In this document: in pieces, positions 46,130-54,292 of the stretch | Position numbering within the stretch: position 1 is the stretch's first letter | Layout: each line of letters begins with the position of its first letter | DNA from: Roseiarcus fermentans | Lineage (GTDB): Bacteria; Pseudomonadota; Alphaproteobacteria; Rhizobiales; Beijerinckiaceae | DNA length: 64,000 nucleotides | NCBI RefSeq assembly: GCF_003315135.1 | Contig: NZ_QNRK01000009.1 | Coordinates: 111,997-175,996 of the forward strand | Direction: 5' to 3' | Notes under the pieces: model-generated | Told to the model about the DNA's origin: nothing | What the model saw: only the letters and a program-made list of their open reading frames with translations | Database searches by the model: none | Program-made: the position numbers and the translations under genes

Positions 46130-47070
46130 GGAAGTGCGCAGCCTCATTGTCCGGCGCGCGCCCGAGCCGAACGGCGCGTTCGCCGCGGCGCGCAACGGCG
46201 AGCACCACCAGGTCGGCGCCGTGCGCGGAACCAAAACGCGCCGCAAGACTCTGAAAAGTCTCGTTTCCGGAGCCGAACCCGCCTCAGGGCGCGCGCCCGA
46301 GGCGACGGGCGGGCTCGTCGCGGCGCGCAACGGCCGTCACCCCCCGCGCGGCGCCGTGCGCGGAAGTAACTCCCAATCCCGTCATTGCGAGGAGCAACCC
46401 CCGGGTCGAAGAGCCCGGGGGGACGAAGCAATCCATGCCGCCGCTTGCTTCCTGCGGAAAAAATCGCTCCGTCTTCTGCTCGCAACGAAGGGCGGCGGGA
46501 CGACCAGAGGGCGCGACAGCGGCCCAGCGGTCCTGGATCGCTTCCCCCCGGGCTCTTCGACCCGGGGGTCGCTCGCGATGACGGCGCTGTTCGCTGCCGG
46601 CTTGGGAGTTACACGCGGAACCGAAACGCGCCGCAAGCGTCTGAAAAGTCTGGTTTCCGGAGCCGAACCCGTCTCCGGGCGCGTGCCGGGGCGACGGGCG
46701 CGTTCATCGCGCCCCGCAACGACCATCCCGGCTCGACGGGCGGCGTGCGCGGACGGAACACACAGGCCGCCGTCATCGCGAGGAGCGAAGCGACGTGGTG
46801 ATCCAGGGGGACGCGGCCGAGGTCTGCCGTATGCCGGGCGTCGCCGCGCTTCACCGTCGGCGCAGGCGGCGCCTGGATCGCCGCGTCGCCCTTCGGGCTC
46901 CTCGCGAGGACGGCGGGAAGCGTCGTCGCCCCCGCCTCGGCGTCGACGACCGCCCGTCCTTCCCGAGGCGCGCCGAGGCCTGGGCGTTGCGCGCGGAACC
47001 GAAACGCGCCGCAAGCGTCTGGAAAGTCTCGTTTCCGGAGGCGAACCCGTCTCCGCGCGCGGCGGCCGCT
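46130..47070. repeat. Repeat cluster 3: modular palindromic elements
   Basis: Module B copies lie at 46380-46584 and, as a shorter variant, at 46770-46915. The first has the CCCCCGGGTCGAAGAGCCC palindrome inserted at both ends. A module related to A, with CGCCGCAAG..CTGAAAAGTC and TTTCCGGAGCCGAACCCG, occurs at about 46229-46376, 46616-46757 and 46994-47065, and partly at 46130-46230. It alternates with GGCGCGCAACGG blocks. No transposase or other gene lies inside, although long open frames pass through on both strands. Confidence 0.82.
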
Positions 47071-47130
47071 TCCCGAAACGCCGACGAATTCCCCCGGTGC
47101 GAATGGCTGCATTCGGTCGGGCGGACGGTG

Positions 47131-47424
47131 TCAGACCATGTGCCGCAGCGCCCAGATGGCGGCGATCCCGACCGCCATGGTGGCGGGAACGCTGCGGGTC
47201 GCGACCGCCGCGGCCGCGGCGATCGCGCCGGCGGCCCATTCGCGCCAGCCCCCCGTCAGCATCGAGGTCGCGACCAGCGCCACGATCAGGCAGCCGGGCA
47301 GCGCGTCGAGCGCGCGCGCGAGGGGCCCATGCGCCGGGATCGCCTGCCCCGCCCATGCGCCGGCGAGCCGGATGGACAAGGTTCCGGCGGCGAGCGCCGC
47401 GATCAACAGCCAATGCTCGTCCAT
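47131..47424 (-). CDS. azlD: AzlD-family branched-chain amino acid exporter subunit
   Basis: A 97-residue protein with three or four membrane helices: WLLIAALAAGTLSIRLAGAW, ARALDALPGCLIVALVATSM and IAAAAAVATRSVPATMAVGI. The size and LPGCLIVALVA segment fit AzlD, the small partner of AzlC. Its ATG overlaps the AzlC stop by one base (TGATG). Together AzlC and AzlD export branched-chain amino acids. Confidence 0.88.
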   Translation of the reverse strand: MDEHWLLIAALAAGTLSIRLAGAWAGQAIPAHGPLARALDALPGCLIVALVATSMLTGGWREWAAGAIAAAAAVATRSVPATMAVGIAAIWALRHMV

Positions 47425-48113
47425 CACGCGCGCGCTCCCGCGGTCGCAGCGCCTATGAGGCCGCCGAGCGCCAGCATCCAGTGCGCCGGCGCCCCCGCGA
47501 GCTTCACCCCGGCGAACACGACGGCGACCGATACGAACCACGGCAAGAGGTCGCTCCGGCCCCGCCACAGCGACCGGGCGATCGCGATGAAGGCGGCGGT
47601 GAAGGCGAAATCGATGCCGAGCCCCCTGGGATCGGGAATGGCCTCAGCGAACAGCCCCCCGGCCGTCGTCGATCCGCACCAGGCGGCCATCTGCGCGAGC
47701 CCGCCGCCGATCAGGTAGGCGTAGCCGACCCGCCGCCCGCGCGCGCGCCCGGCCAGCAGCAGCGCCCAGTTCTCGTCGGCCGCGAGATGCGCCCCGAACG
47801 CCGTCTGCCACCACGGCCGGCCAGCGAACACGTCGCGCAGCGAGGCGGTGATGAGCAGCAACCGCAGGTTGAGGATCAGGCCCGCGACCACCGACCCGGC
47901 GAAGCCGGCGCCCGCCAGCCATTGCTGGCTCATGATGATCTGCGAGCTGCCGGCATAGACGAGCGCGCCCATCGCGCCGATCTGAAGCGGCGAAAAGCCG
48001 GCCTGCGCCGCGAGCAGCCCGAAGGCGAGGCCATAGACCGAAACGCCCGCCGCGAGCGGCAGGATGTCGCGCGCGCCAGCCCAGAAGCCGTCGCCGGATT
48101 GCTCTGTGCGCAT
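47424..48113 (-). CDS. azlC: AzlC-family branched-chain amino acid exporter subunit
   Basis: A 229-residue membrane protein. The start is followed by GARDILPLAAGVSVYGLAFG and GFSPLQIGAMGALVYAGSSQ, the AzlC signature. LILNLRLLLITASLRDVFAG and TAFGAHLAADENWALLLAGR follow. The length matches AzlC/YgaZ. It is coupled to the azlD gene immediately downstream. A LIV-efflux role comes from the family. Confidence 0.92.
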   Translation of the reverse strand: MRTEQSGDGFWAGARDILPLAAGVSVYGLAFGLLAAQAGFSPLQIGAMGALVYAGSSQIIMSQQWLAGAGFAGSVVAGLILNLRLLLITASLRDVFAGRPWWQTAFGAHLAADENWALLLAGRARGRRVGYAYLIGGGLAQMAAWCGSTTAGGLFAEAIPDPRGLGIDFAFTAAFIAIARSLWRGRSDLLPWFVSVAVVFAGVKLAGAPAHWMLALGGLIGAATAGARA

Positions 48114-48184
48114 GAGGGAACCCCGGTCGGAGGTCGGGACGGCCTACAGGCGCGCCGGCCCCGCCGTCAACGGCGGCCCAGGGC

Positions 48185-49180
48185 TCACCCGCCGCGCGCC
48201 GGCGCCCGCCAGGATCGCGCCGAAAACAGCGCCAGCGACGCCACGATCAGCGCCAGGCCGAGGAAGAACCGGCCGTCGAAGGCGAAGCGCAGATCGGGAA
48301 TCCAGCGCACCAGCACGAAGGAAACGAGCGCGGTCAGCGCCGGCACGAGGTTGAGGAACATCGACACGAAGCCGTTGTCGCCGCCGGTCGCCGTCAGCGC
48401 GATCTGGAACACGATCCGGCCGACCGAGGCGGCCACGATCGTGCCCGCGAACATCAGCGCGACCGCCGGGGCCGCTCCGTCGAAGCCGAGTTCCGAGCGA
48501 CGGTAGAGAAACACGAGGGTCGCCGGGATCAGGAGCACGTTGGCGAACAGAAAGTTCGCCGCCACTGCGGCGGCCTCGTCGTATTTCGCGAACCATCGGG
48601 CCATCAGGGTGCCGCCGAGCGCGGTGCAGACCGGAACCGGCAGCGCGTAGATCCAGCTGCCGCGAAACAGGCTCTGGACGAGCGCGTCCCACGTCTGCTG
48701 GTCGGCGGCCGAGACCTGGCTCCAGGCGACCATCATCGCCCCGAGGAAGGCGCCGAGGAAGCAGGAGAAGAACACCGCCGGCGACACCGGGATCGGAACG
48801 CCGGAGATCGCCAGCGCCACCAGCGCCGCCCAGAACGGCAGAAGGTTCAGGACCGCCGAGACGATGATCGGGTTGGCGTCGCTCAGTCCGACATTGTAGA
48901 GCAGCAGGCCGCTCAGCCCGACCGCGAATATAACCGCGAGCCTGGCGTAGTTTTCCGGCTCGGCCAGCAGGGCGAGGAGATCGCGGCGGCTCGCGGCCCG
49001 AAATGTCACCAGCGGGATCGACACGAACAGCGCGATCTGCGTCAGGCAGACGAACTGCACCGTGGACAGCCCGTGGGCCGCCGGAAAGCTGAACGGCTCC
49101 TGCACCGCATACAGCATCGCGGTGACGAGGGCGTAGAGCGTCCCGATCCTGTAGTCGGTCGAAAGTTCAGATCGGCGCAT
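48185..49180 (-). CDS. EamA-family transporter (DMT superfamily)
   Basis: A 331-residue transporter with ten predicted helices in two EamA repeats. The start at 49180 (MRRSELSTDYRIGTLYALVT) is preferred over an upstream in-frame ATG at 49204. Segments include LSDANPIIVSAVLNLLPFWA, PVPVCTALGGTLMARWFAKY and NLVPALTALVSFVLVRWIPD. Members export amino acids, nucleosides or other metabolites; the substrate here is unknown. It is divergent from an ArsR gene, and the ArsR operators lie in the shared intergenic region. Confidence 0.88.
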   Translation of the reverse strand: MRRSELSTDYRIGTLYALVTAMLYAVQEPFSFPAAHGLSTVQFVCLTQIALFVSIPLVTFRAASRRDLLALLAEPENYARLAVIFAVGLSGLLLYNVGLSDANPIIVSAVLNLLPFWAALVALAISGVPIPVSPAVFFSCFLGAFLGAMMVAWSQVSAADQQTWDALVQSLFRGSWIYALPVPVCTALGGTLMARWFAKYDEAAAVAANFLFANVLLIPATLVFLYRRSELGFDGAAPAVALMFAGTIVAASVGRIVFQIALTATGGDNGFVSMFLNLVPALTALVSFVLVRWIPDLRFAFDGRFFLGLALIVASLALFSARSWRAPARGG

Positions 49181-49284
49181 GGGTCTCTGGCTCGCTCGGG
49201 GCATCGCGGCCGCATCGCGCTGTCAGCGAAACGCGGAGCCGGGCGCTGCGGATCAGGGGCAGGGCAAAAAGAGCGCGCCGCTAT

Positions 49285-49300
49285 TCAACCAAATGGTTGA
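49285..49300. promoter_or_regulatory. Probable ArsR operator, distal copy
   Basis: TCAACCA-AA-TGGTTGA is a perfect inverted repeat with 7-base arms. It resembles the TTAACCA/TGGTTAA-type sites bound by ArsR regulators paired with SRPBCC proteins. It lies 32 bp upstream of the ArsR start and also upstream of the divergent EamA gene. Confidence 0.7.
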
Positions 49301-49322
49301 CTCACGCGTGCGCGGCGCTAGG

Positions 49323-49344
49323 TTAAACCAGATGGTTGAATTAA
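49323..49344. promoter_or_regulatory. Probable ArsR operator, overlapping the start codon
   Basis: TTAAACCAGATGGTTGAATT contains the same inverted repeat with one mismatch in the arms. The ATG of the ArsR gene (49332) lies inside it, so binding there should block its own transcription start or early elongation. Two near-identical sites 39 bp apart (centre to centre) suggest autoregulation. Confidence 0.7.
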
Positions 49345-49673
49345 ACGATCCCAATCTCGACGCCGTCTTTCACGCACTCAGCGACCCCACCCGTCGCGAA
49401 ATGCTGCGCGCGCTGTCGGAGGGCGAGCGGACGGTGACGGAACTCGCGGAGCCTTTCTCGATGTCGCTCGCCGCCGCCTCGAAGCACGTCAAGGCGCTGG
49501 AGAACGCGGGTCTGCTTTGTCGCGAGATCCGCGGGCGCACCCACATCTGCCGGCTCGATCCCGGGCCGCTCGCGAGCGCGCAGCAATGGCTCGCCGTCTA
49601 CGCGCGGTTCTGGACCCCGAGGCTCGACGCGCTCGAACGTCTGCTCCGCGAGGAGGACGACGCCAAGCCCTGA
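49332..49673 (+). CDS. ArsR-family transcriptional regulator
   Basis: A 113-residue winged-helix repressor. NLDAVFHALSDPTRREMLRA leads into the recognition helix region MSLAAASKHVKALENAGLLC and the wing REIRGRTHICRLD. It lacks the cysteine-rich metal site of classical ArsR. The start at 49332 sits within a palindromic operator. It precedes the SRPBCC gene by 28 bp; this pairing is widespread and the two are probably co-transcribed. Confidence 0.93.
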   Translation: MVELNDPNLDAVFHALSDPTRREMLRALSEGERTVTELAEPFSMSLAAASKHVKALENAGLLCREIRGRTHICRLDPGPLASAQQWLAVYARFWTPRLDALERLLREEDDAKP

Positions 49674-49701
49674 TTTGCCGACCGAAACCAAGGAGGAACC
49701 C

Positions 49702-50235
49702 ATGACCGACGCCGCCGCCCTCGACCTTTACGGCGCGCTGACCGAACCCGCCACGCTGACCATCCGACGGCTCCTGCCCGCCCCGATCGAGCGCGTCTGG
49801 GCCTATCTCACCGACGATTCGCTGCGTCGCCGCTGGCTTGCGGCGGGCGTGATGGAGCCGAGGGTCGGCGCGCCGTTCGAGTTCGTCTGGCGCAACGACG
49901 AGTTGACGACCCCGTCGGGCGCGCGGCCGGAAGGCTATTCCGAGGAACATCGGATGCAGGGCCGGATCACCGCCTGCGATCCGCCCCGCCGGCTGGCGTT
50001 CGAGTGGCCGGGCGCCGGCCATGTCGCATTCGAGCTCGAGGGGAACGGCCAACGCACGCTGCTGACCGTTATCCATAGCCGCCTTCCCGACCGCAAGACG
50101 ACGCTCGGCGTCAGCGCCGGCTGGCACGCCCATCTCGACCTCCTCGCAGTCCGGATCGCCGGCGGCGAGGCGCGGCCGTTCTGGGACGAGATGGTCCGTC
50201 TGCGGACGGACTACGAGCGGCAGCTGCCGGCCTGA
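49702..50235 (+). CDS. SRPBCC / AHSA1-family protein
   Basis: A 177-residue protein. AGGAGG precedes the ATG at 49702. The helix-grip fold is visible as LTIRRLLPAPIERVWAYLTD, then RRRWLAAGVMEPRVG, HRMQGRITACDPPRRLAFEW and LTVIHSRLPDRKTTLGVSAG WHAHL, ending with a long C-terminal helix. AHSA1-type SRPBCC proteins bind hydrophobic ligands; function is unknown. It is paired with the upstream ArsR gene. Confidence 0.92.
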   Translation: MTDAAALDLYGALTEPATLTIRRLLPAPIERVWAYLTDDSLRRRWLAAGVMEPRVGAPFEFVWRNDELTTPSGARPEGYSEEHRMQGRITACDPPRRLAFEWPGAGHVAFELEGNGQRTLLTVIHSRLPDRKTTLGVSAGWHAHLDLLAVRIAGGEARPFWDEMVRLRTDYERQLPA

Positions 50236-50339
50236 CCGGCGGCCGTCGTCCGCGCTCGCCGCACGCGGCGACAGGCGCGTCGGCGTTTCTTCCCGCCGGC
50301 GCGCCAGTCGCCTTTGGCTCGCAAGGCCGGCAAGTCCAT

Positions 50340-50570
50340 GGCAGGACCGAGTCCCCTGCGCGCTGGCTGGTCGTCGCCGCCGGCGGCTTTTTGGGCTGCG
50401 TCGCGATCGGAGCGACTTCGCGTTGCCCCCGCCCTGCCGCCGATCGTGCGTGAGACCAGCTGGTCGATGACGGGCGTCGCGGTGAGCGCCACGACCGTCG
50501 CCCTTCTCGCCATCGCCTTCGCCAGCAGGACCCGGGGGTCGCTCCCGGGCGGAGCAACCCGATTCGACCC
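50340..50570 (+). pseudogene. Remnant of an MFS transporter gene, N-terminal part
   Basis: Two frames together give the start of an MFS protein. One reads ARWLVVAAGGFLGCVAIGAT before a stop. A second frame takes over with PIVRETSWSMTGVAVSATTV, then ALLAIAFASRTRGSLPGG. Real transporters have W..VAGGFLGC.AIGA.FSLAVFLQPI, then GWSMTGVS..MT..FL.MAFAS..WGSLSDRFG, so the match runs on both sides of a frameshift with a missing piece. The rest of the gene is absent. The remaining parts of 50236-50723 show no gene. Confidence 0.55.
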
Positions 50571-50723
50571 CATCATCACGGTCATGGGTGAGATTCTCAT
50601 CGCCGCCTCGAGCGCTGGGCGCGGCAGGAAGCCTCCCCGCAGGATCGGATCCCGAAGTCGTCCCGGCGCCCCTGATTTCCCCGTGAGTTATCGTCGTTGA
50701 CCTTTCTTTCGCAAAAGCTAAAC

Positions 50724-50978
50724 ATGGAAAACTATGGGGGGAAGGGCGTTCTACTCGCGGCGGCGTCGGTCGCGGCGTGGCTGCCGGGATCGGTCGGCGC
50801 GAAGCCGGCAGGGTTCTTTATGACGCCCGCTGTCGCAGGCGGCGCCAAGACGAACACCCTGGCCTTGCAGATCAATGGGCCCGAGACGGCCACCTGGGCC
50901 ATGATGAGCCTCGGTTTCGCGGCGCTCGGTTTTGCCGGCTTCCACAGTGCCCATTCGGCTCGCGCAATCCCAGTGTGA
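50724..50978 (+). CDS. Short secreted protein with PEP-CTERM-like sorting tail
   Basis: An 84-residue protein. From the ATG at 50724 a signal-like segment (GGKGVLLAAASVAAWLPGSV) is followed by a short middle part, and then GPETATWAMMSLGFAALGFA near the C-terminus. Alphaproteobacterial PEP-CTERM tails read PEPATWAMM..GF..LGFAG followed by basic residues. Here the PEP is altered to GPET and the basic end is weak (FHSAHSARAIPV), so the sorting signal may be degenerate. A normal PEP-CTERM protein is far longer; most of the mature domain may have been lost. No exosortase gene is in the window. Confidence 0.45.
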   Translation: MENYGGKGVLLAAASVAAWLPGSVGAKPAGFFMTPAVAGGAKTNTLALQINGPETATWAMMSLGFAALGFAGFHSAHSARAIPV

Positions 50979-51313
50979 CGCGCACGCAACGACCGAAGCG
51001 ACGGGGCATCTCCAGACGCGATCAGAGTGCACAATCATCCGGTGATGCATCTGATGGCGCATCCCGGAGGTCATGACGCCGAAAAAGCCGAGGCCGCCGA
51101 GTTTGGCTGCATACTTGGCCAGAGGCCGTTCATCGTCGCCGCATGCGCCAGGACCATGCGGCGGATCGAGTCCGCCGCCGGCCCGTCGTCGGCGGTCGCG
51201 TCCAAGCGGGCGCCGCCGTCGACGTGACGGCATTCATGTCGACCAGGCGCTGGCGCGGCGCGTCGATATTGACCTTCGACCCCTCGGTGTCCGGGTTCGC
51301 CGCGAAGGCGCCC
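50979..51313. other. Gene-poor stretch
   Basis: No reliable gene. Short frames read on both strands show an occasional protein-like run (for example LAKYAAKLGGLGFFGVMTSG on the minus strand near 51060-51130) but no start, family or consistent codon use. It may be another decayed gene. Confidence 0.3.
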
Positions 51314-51457
51314 CTATCCGGCTTCGGCGCGCGGCGCCGGCGCGAGCGCGCCCATCGCGGCTCCCGTGCGCGCGTGCGCCTCGCCCCGAATCGTCGGCGC
51401 CGCCTCTTCGGCCAGCGCGGCGGCCGGCGTGAGGCCGGCGACGAGGACGCGAATCAT
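51314..51457 (-). CDS. Possible very small exported protein
   Basis: A 47-residue frame that begins MIRVLVAGLTPAAALAEEAA after AAAGGATCC, a passable ribosome-binding site. The hydrophobic start ending AALAEE could be a signal peptide. It lies 20 bp downstream of the glycosyltransferase stop on the same strand. No family is recognised, and the tail is low in complexity, so it may be chance. Confidence 0.25.
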   Translation of the reverse strand: MIRVLVAGLTPAAALAEEAAPTIRGEAHARTGAAMGALAPAPRAEAG

Positions 51458-51477
51458 CGACGGATCCTTTCGCTCCC

Positions 51478-52527
51478 TCACCCGCCATCGACCAGTTCGA
51501 GCCGTCTCCTCCACTTGACCCGGGCGAGCTTGCCGCGGCTGATCTCGATGTTGTCGAGAAACTGCCGCGCGCTTTCCTTCCAGGTGTAGCGCAGGGAGTA
51601 TTCCCGCGCCGCTTGCGGCGGAATCTCGAGCGCTCCGAGGCAGGCGGCGCGCAGATCCTCGTCGAGCACCCCCGCGTCGGGTCCGACGACGTCGATGGGG
51701 CCGGGAACCGGAAACGCGGCGACCGGCAGCCCGCTCGCCATCGCCTCGATCAGGACGATGCCGAACGTATCGGTGCGGGACGGGAAGACGAACACGTCGG
51801 CGCTGGCGTAGACCTCGGCCAGCGCCTCGCCATGCCGGGCGCCGAGGAAATGCGCGCGCGGAAAGCGGCGCTGCAGCGCCGCCCGGGCCGGCCCGTCGCC
51901 GACGATCACCGTCGAGCCCGGCAGGTCGAGGCTGAGCAACGCCTCGAGATTCTTCTCCACCGCGACCCGGCCGACGCAGAGAAAGATCGGCCGCGGCAGA
52001 TCGAGGCCGACGTCGCCGCGCGGCCGGAACAGGTCGTGATCGACGCCGCGGCTCCACAGGCGAACGCGCTCGAAGCCGCGCCGTTTCAGGTCCTCGCCGA
52101 TCGTCGGAGTGGGCGCCATCACGGCCGCGGCGGGCGCATGGAAGCGGCGCAGGCCGGCGTAGGTCAGCCGCTCGGGAAAGCCGGTGCGGGCGGAAATGTA
52201 TTCGGGATAGCGCGTGTGATAGCTGGTGGTGAAGATGCGCCGGACCTTCAGGCAATGGCGGCGCGTCAGCCAGCCGATCGGGCCTTCGGTGGCGATGTGG
52301 ATGTGGTCCGGCGCCGCCGCCTCGATGCGGCGGCTGATGTGCGACGGCGTCGTGATGGCGAGGCGGATGTCCGGATAGGTCGGCATCGGCGCAGTCCACA
52401 TCCCCTGCGGGGTGATGAACTCGAATTCCGCGCCAAACTCGGCCGCGGCCCTGGTCATCCGCTCCAAGGTCGAGACGACGCCGTTGACTTGCGGCCGCCA
52501 CGCGTCGGTCGCAATGAGAATGCGCAT
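51478..52527 (-). CDS. Family 4 glycosyltransferase (mannosyltransferase-like)
   Basis: A 349-residue GT-B glycosyltransferase. The start at 52527 gives RILIATDAWRPQVNGVVSTL, typical of the MgtA-like/GDP-mannose-dependent group. Later segments are TTSYHTRYPEYISAR, GVDHDLFRPRGD, FLCVGRVAVEKNLEALL and the E-x7-E-type motif FPSRTDTFGIVLIEAMASGL. It lies one base downstream of the LpxH-like gene stop, so the two are an operon. Together they probably act on a lipid-linked sugar of the envelope; the donor is inferred from family resemblance. Confidence 0.9.
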   Translation of the reverse strand: MRILIATDAWRPQVNGVVSTLERMTRAAAEFGAEFEFITPQGMWTAPMPTYPDIRLAITTPSHISRRIEAAAPDHIHIATEGPIGWLTRRHCLKVRRIFTTSYHTRYPEYISARTGFPERLTYAGLRRFHAPAAAVMAPTPTIGEDLKRRGFERVRLWSRGVDHDLFRPRGDVGLDLPRPIFLCVGRVAVEKNLEALLSLDLPGSTVIVGDGPARAALQRRFPRAHFLGARHGEALAEVYASADVFVFPSRTDTFGIVLIEAMASGLPVAAFPVPGPIDVVGPDAGVLDEDLRAACLGALEIPPQAAREYSLRYTWKESARQFLDNIEISRGKLARVKWRRRLELVDGG

Positions 52528-52528
52528 G

Positions 52529-53353
52529 TTATGCCGCTTCCGCCTCGACCTCTTTCGCCTCGTCTTCGAACGGCGCATTGTCCTCAGGCGCGAGCGTCTT
52601 CAGCTCGACCGGCCAGCGCATCACTTCGAGCCGCCCGTCGAAATGCTCGACCACCAGGGAGCAGGATTCCACGAAGTCGCCCGTATTCACGTAGGTTATC
52701 CCGTCGATTTCGCGGATCGCCGCGTGGTGGATGTGCCCGCAGACGACACCGTCGACTCCGCGCCGCTTCGCCTCGCCGGCCAGCTCGCTTTCGAACGAGC
52801 CGATGAAATTGACTGCTTCCTTGACCTTGAGCTTCGCCCAGGCCGAAAACGACCAGTACGGAAGCCCCACCGCCCGCCGCGCCGTATTGAAGTGCGTGTT
52901 GACGAACAGCGCCGTTTCATAGGCCCAGTCGCCGAAAAAAGCGAGCCACTTCGAGTGGCGCACCACCACGTCGAACTCGTCGCCGTGCATCACGAGGTAG
53001 CGCTTGCCGTCGGCCGCGAGGTGGATCGCATGTCGCTTGATCTTGATGCCGCCAAAGCTCAGGCCGAGGAACTGGCGCGCGAATTCGTCGTGATTGCCGG
53101 GCACGAACACGATCCTGGCGCCGCGCCGCACCTTGCGCAGGAGCTTCTGCACCACGTCGTTGTGCTGCTGCGGCCAGTACCAGCCCGAACGCAGCCGCCA
53201 CCCGTCGATGATGTCGCCGACGAGGTAAATCGTATCGGCCTCGACATGCCGGAGCACGTCGAGAATGAGATGCGCCTGGCAGCCGCGCGTGCCGAGATGA
53301 AGATCCGACAGGAACAGCGTGCGATAGCGATGGCTTCCGAGCTGCTTGGACAC
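52529..53353 (-). CDS. LpxH-like metallophosphoesterase (UDP-2,3-diacylglucosamine diphosphatase family)
   Basis: A 274-residue calcineurin-like phosphoesterase. Metal-ligand motifs are in order: RTLFLSDLHLGTRG (D-x-H), YLVGDIIDGW (GD), VFVPGNHDEFARQFLG (GNHD), and VVCGHIHHAAIREIDG (GHxH). The length and RYLVMHGDEFDVVV segment fit LpxH-related proteins that accompany a GT4 glycosyltransferase in Alphaproteobacteria rather than the lipid A enzyme itself. The last 20 residues are acidic. First gene of a two-gene operon. Confidence 0.88.
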   Translation of the reverse strand: MSKQLGSHRYRTLFLSDLHLGTRGCQAHLILDVLRHVEADTIYLVGDIIDGWRLRSGWYWPQQHNDVVQKLLRKVRRGARIVFVPGNHDEFARQFLGLSFGGIKIKRHAIHLAADGKRYLVMHGDEFDVVVRHSKWLAFFGDWAYETALFVNTHFNTARRAVGLPYWSFSAWAKLKVKEAVNFIGSFESELAGEAKRRGVDGVVCGHIHHAAIREIDGITYVNTGDFVESCSLVVEHFDGRLEVMRWPVELKTLAPEDNAPFEDEAKEVEAEAA

Positions 53354-53486
53354 GCCGGCCCTCTCGCATTAAGACCCTGATTTGAAAATCTCTGCGCAGA
53401 TTCTCGTGTCGCTTCGATGACGCGGAGCGCGCGGGTCGAACCGTCCGCGGTCCTGAATCCGACCCCGCGATGGATTGGAGGGCGAT

Positions 53487-54266
53487 ATGGATCTCGGTAT
53501 TTCCGGCCGCAAGGCCATCGTGTGCGCCTCGAGCAAGGGGCTCGGACGCGCCGCGGCGATCGCGCTCGCCGAGGCCGGGTGCACGCTCGCGCTCAATGGC
53601 CGCGACCCCGAGACGCTCGCCGCGACGGCGCGCGAGATCCGCGCGCGCTTCGGCGTGACGGTGGACGAGATTGCCGGCGACCTCGACGATCCCGCGACCC
53701 GCGAGGCGCTGATCGCCGCGGCGCCGGAGGCCGACATTCTCATCAACAACAACGGCGGCCCGCCGTTCAAGGCGTTCGGCGCGATCACCCGCGGCGACAT
53801 TCTCGCAGGGGTCGAAGCCAATATGCTGACCCCGATCGCGCTGGTGCAGGCGCTGCTTCCCGGCATGGCGGCGCGCAGGTTCGGGCGGATCGTCAACATC
53901 ACCTCGGGATCGGTGCGCGCGCCGCTCGCCGGGCTCGACGTGTCGTCGGGCGCGCGCGCCGGCCTGACCGCCTTCCTCGCCTCCGCCGCCCGCGGCGCCG
54001 TGCGCGACAATGTGACGATCAATTTTCTCCTTCCCGGCGCCTTCGCCACCGACCGGCAGCGGTCGGCGATCGCGCGGACCGCGGCTGAGCGCGGCGTGCC
54101 GTTCGAAACGGCGGAAGCCGACGCGGCGGCGCGCAGCCCGGCGCGGAGGTTCGGCGACCCGGCCGAGTTCGGCGCGCTGTGCGCGTTCCTGGCCAGCGCC
54201 CACGCGGGCTTCATCACCGGGCAGAACATCCTGATCGACGGCGGCGCCTTCCCGGGGACGTTCTAG
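53487..54266 (+). CDS. SDR-family protein lacking the usual catalytic Tyr/Lys
   Basis: A 259-residue short-chain dehydrogenase/reductase. The start at 53487 follows TTGGAGGGC. The NAD(P)-binding motif is IVCASSKGLGRAAAIALAEA, NNNGGPP replaces the NNAG motif, and the Ser of ITSGSVRAP is in place. The usual Y-x-x-x-K reads SSGARAGLTAF, so both catalytic residues are absent. The C-terminal GFITGQNILIDGGAFPGTF is standard. A divergent SDR subgroup annotated as FabG-like has a similar NGARAG sequence. Its activity is therefore unclear. A transporter gene follows. Confidence 0.87.
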   Translation: MDLGISGRKAIVCASSKGLGRAAAIALAEAGCTLALNGRDPETLAATAREIRARFGVTVDEIAGDLDDPATREALIAAAPEADILINNNGGPPFKAFGAITRGDILAGVEANMLTPIALVQALLPGMAARRFGRIVNITSGSVRAPLAGLDVSSGARAGLTAFLASAARGAVRDNVTINFLLPGAFATDRQRSAIARTAAERGVPFETAEADAAARSPARRFGDPAEFGALCAFLASAHAGFITGQNILIDGGAFPGTF

Positions 54267-54292
54267 AGCGGAAGATCCCGAGTTCGACCGTC

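Noticed and set aside
46041-48506. Plus-strand open frame of 821 codons
   Set aside because: It runs across repeat cluster 3 and antisense to azlD, azlC and the EamA gene, with no family resemblance.
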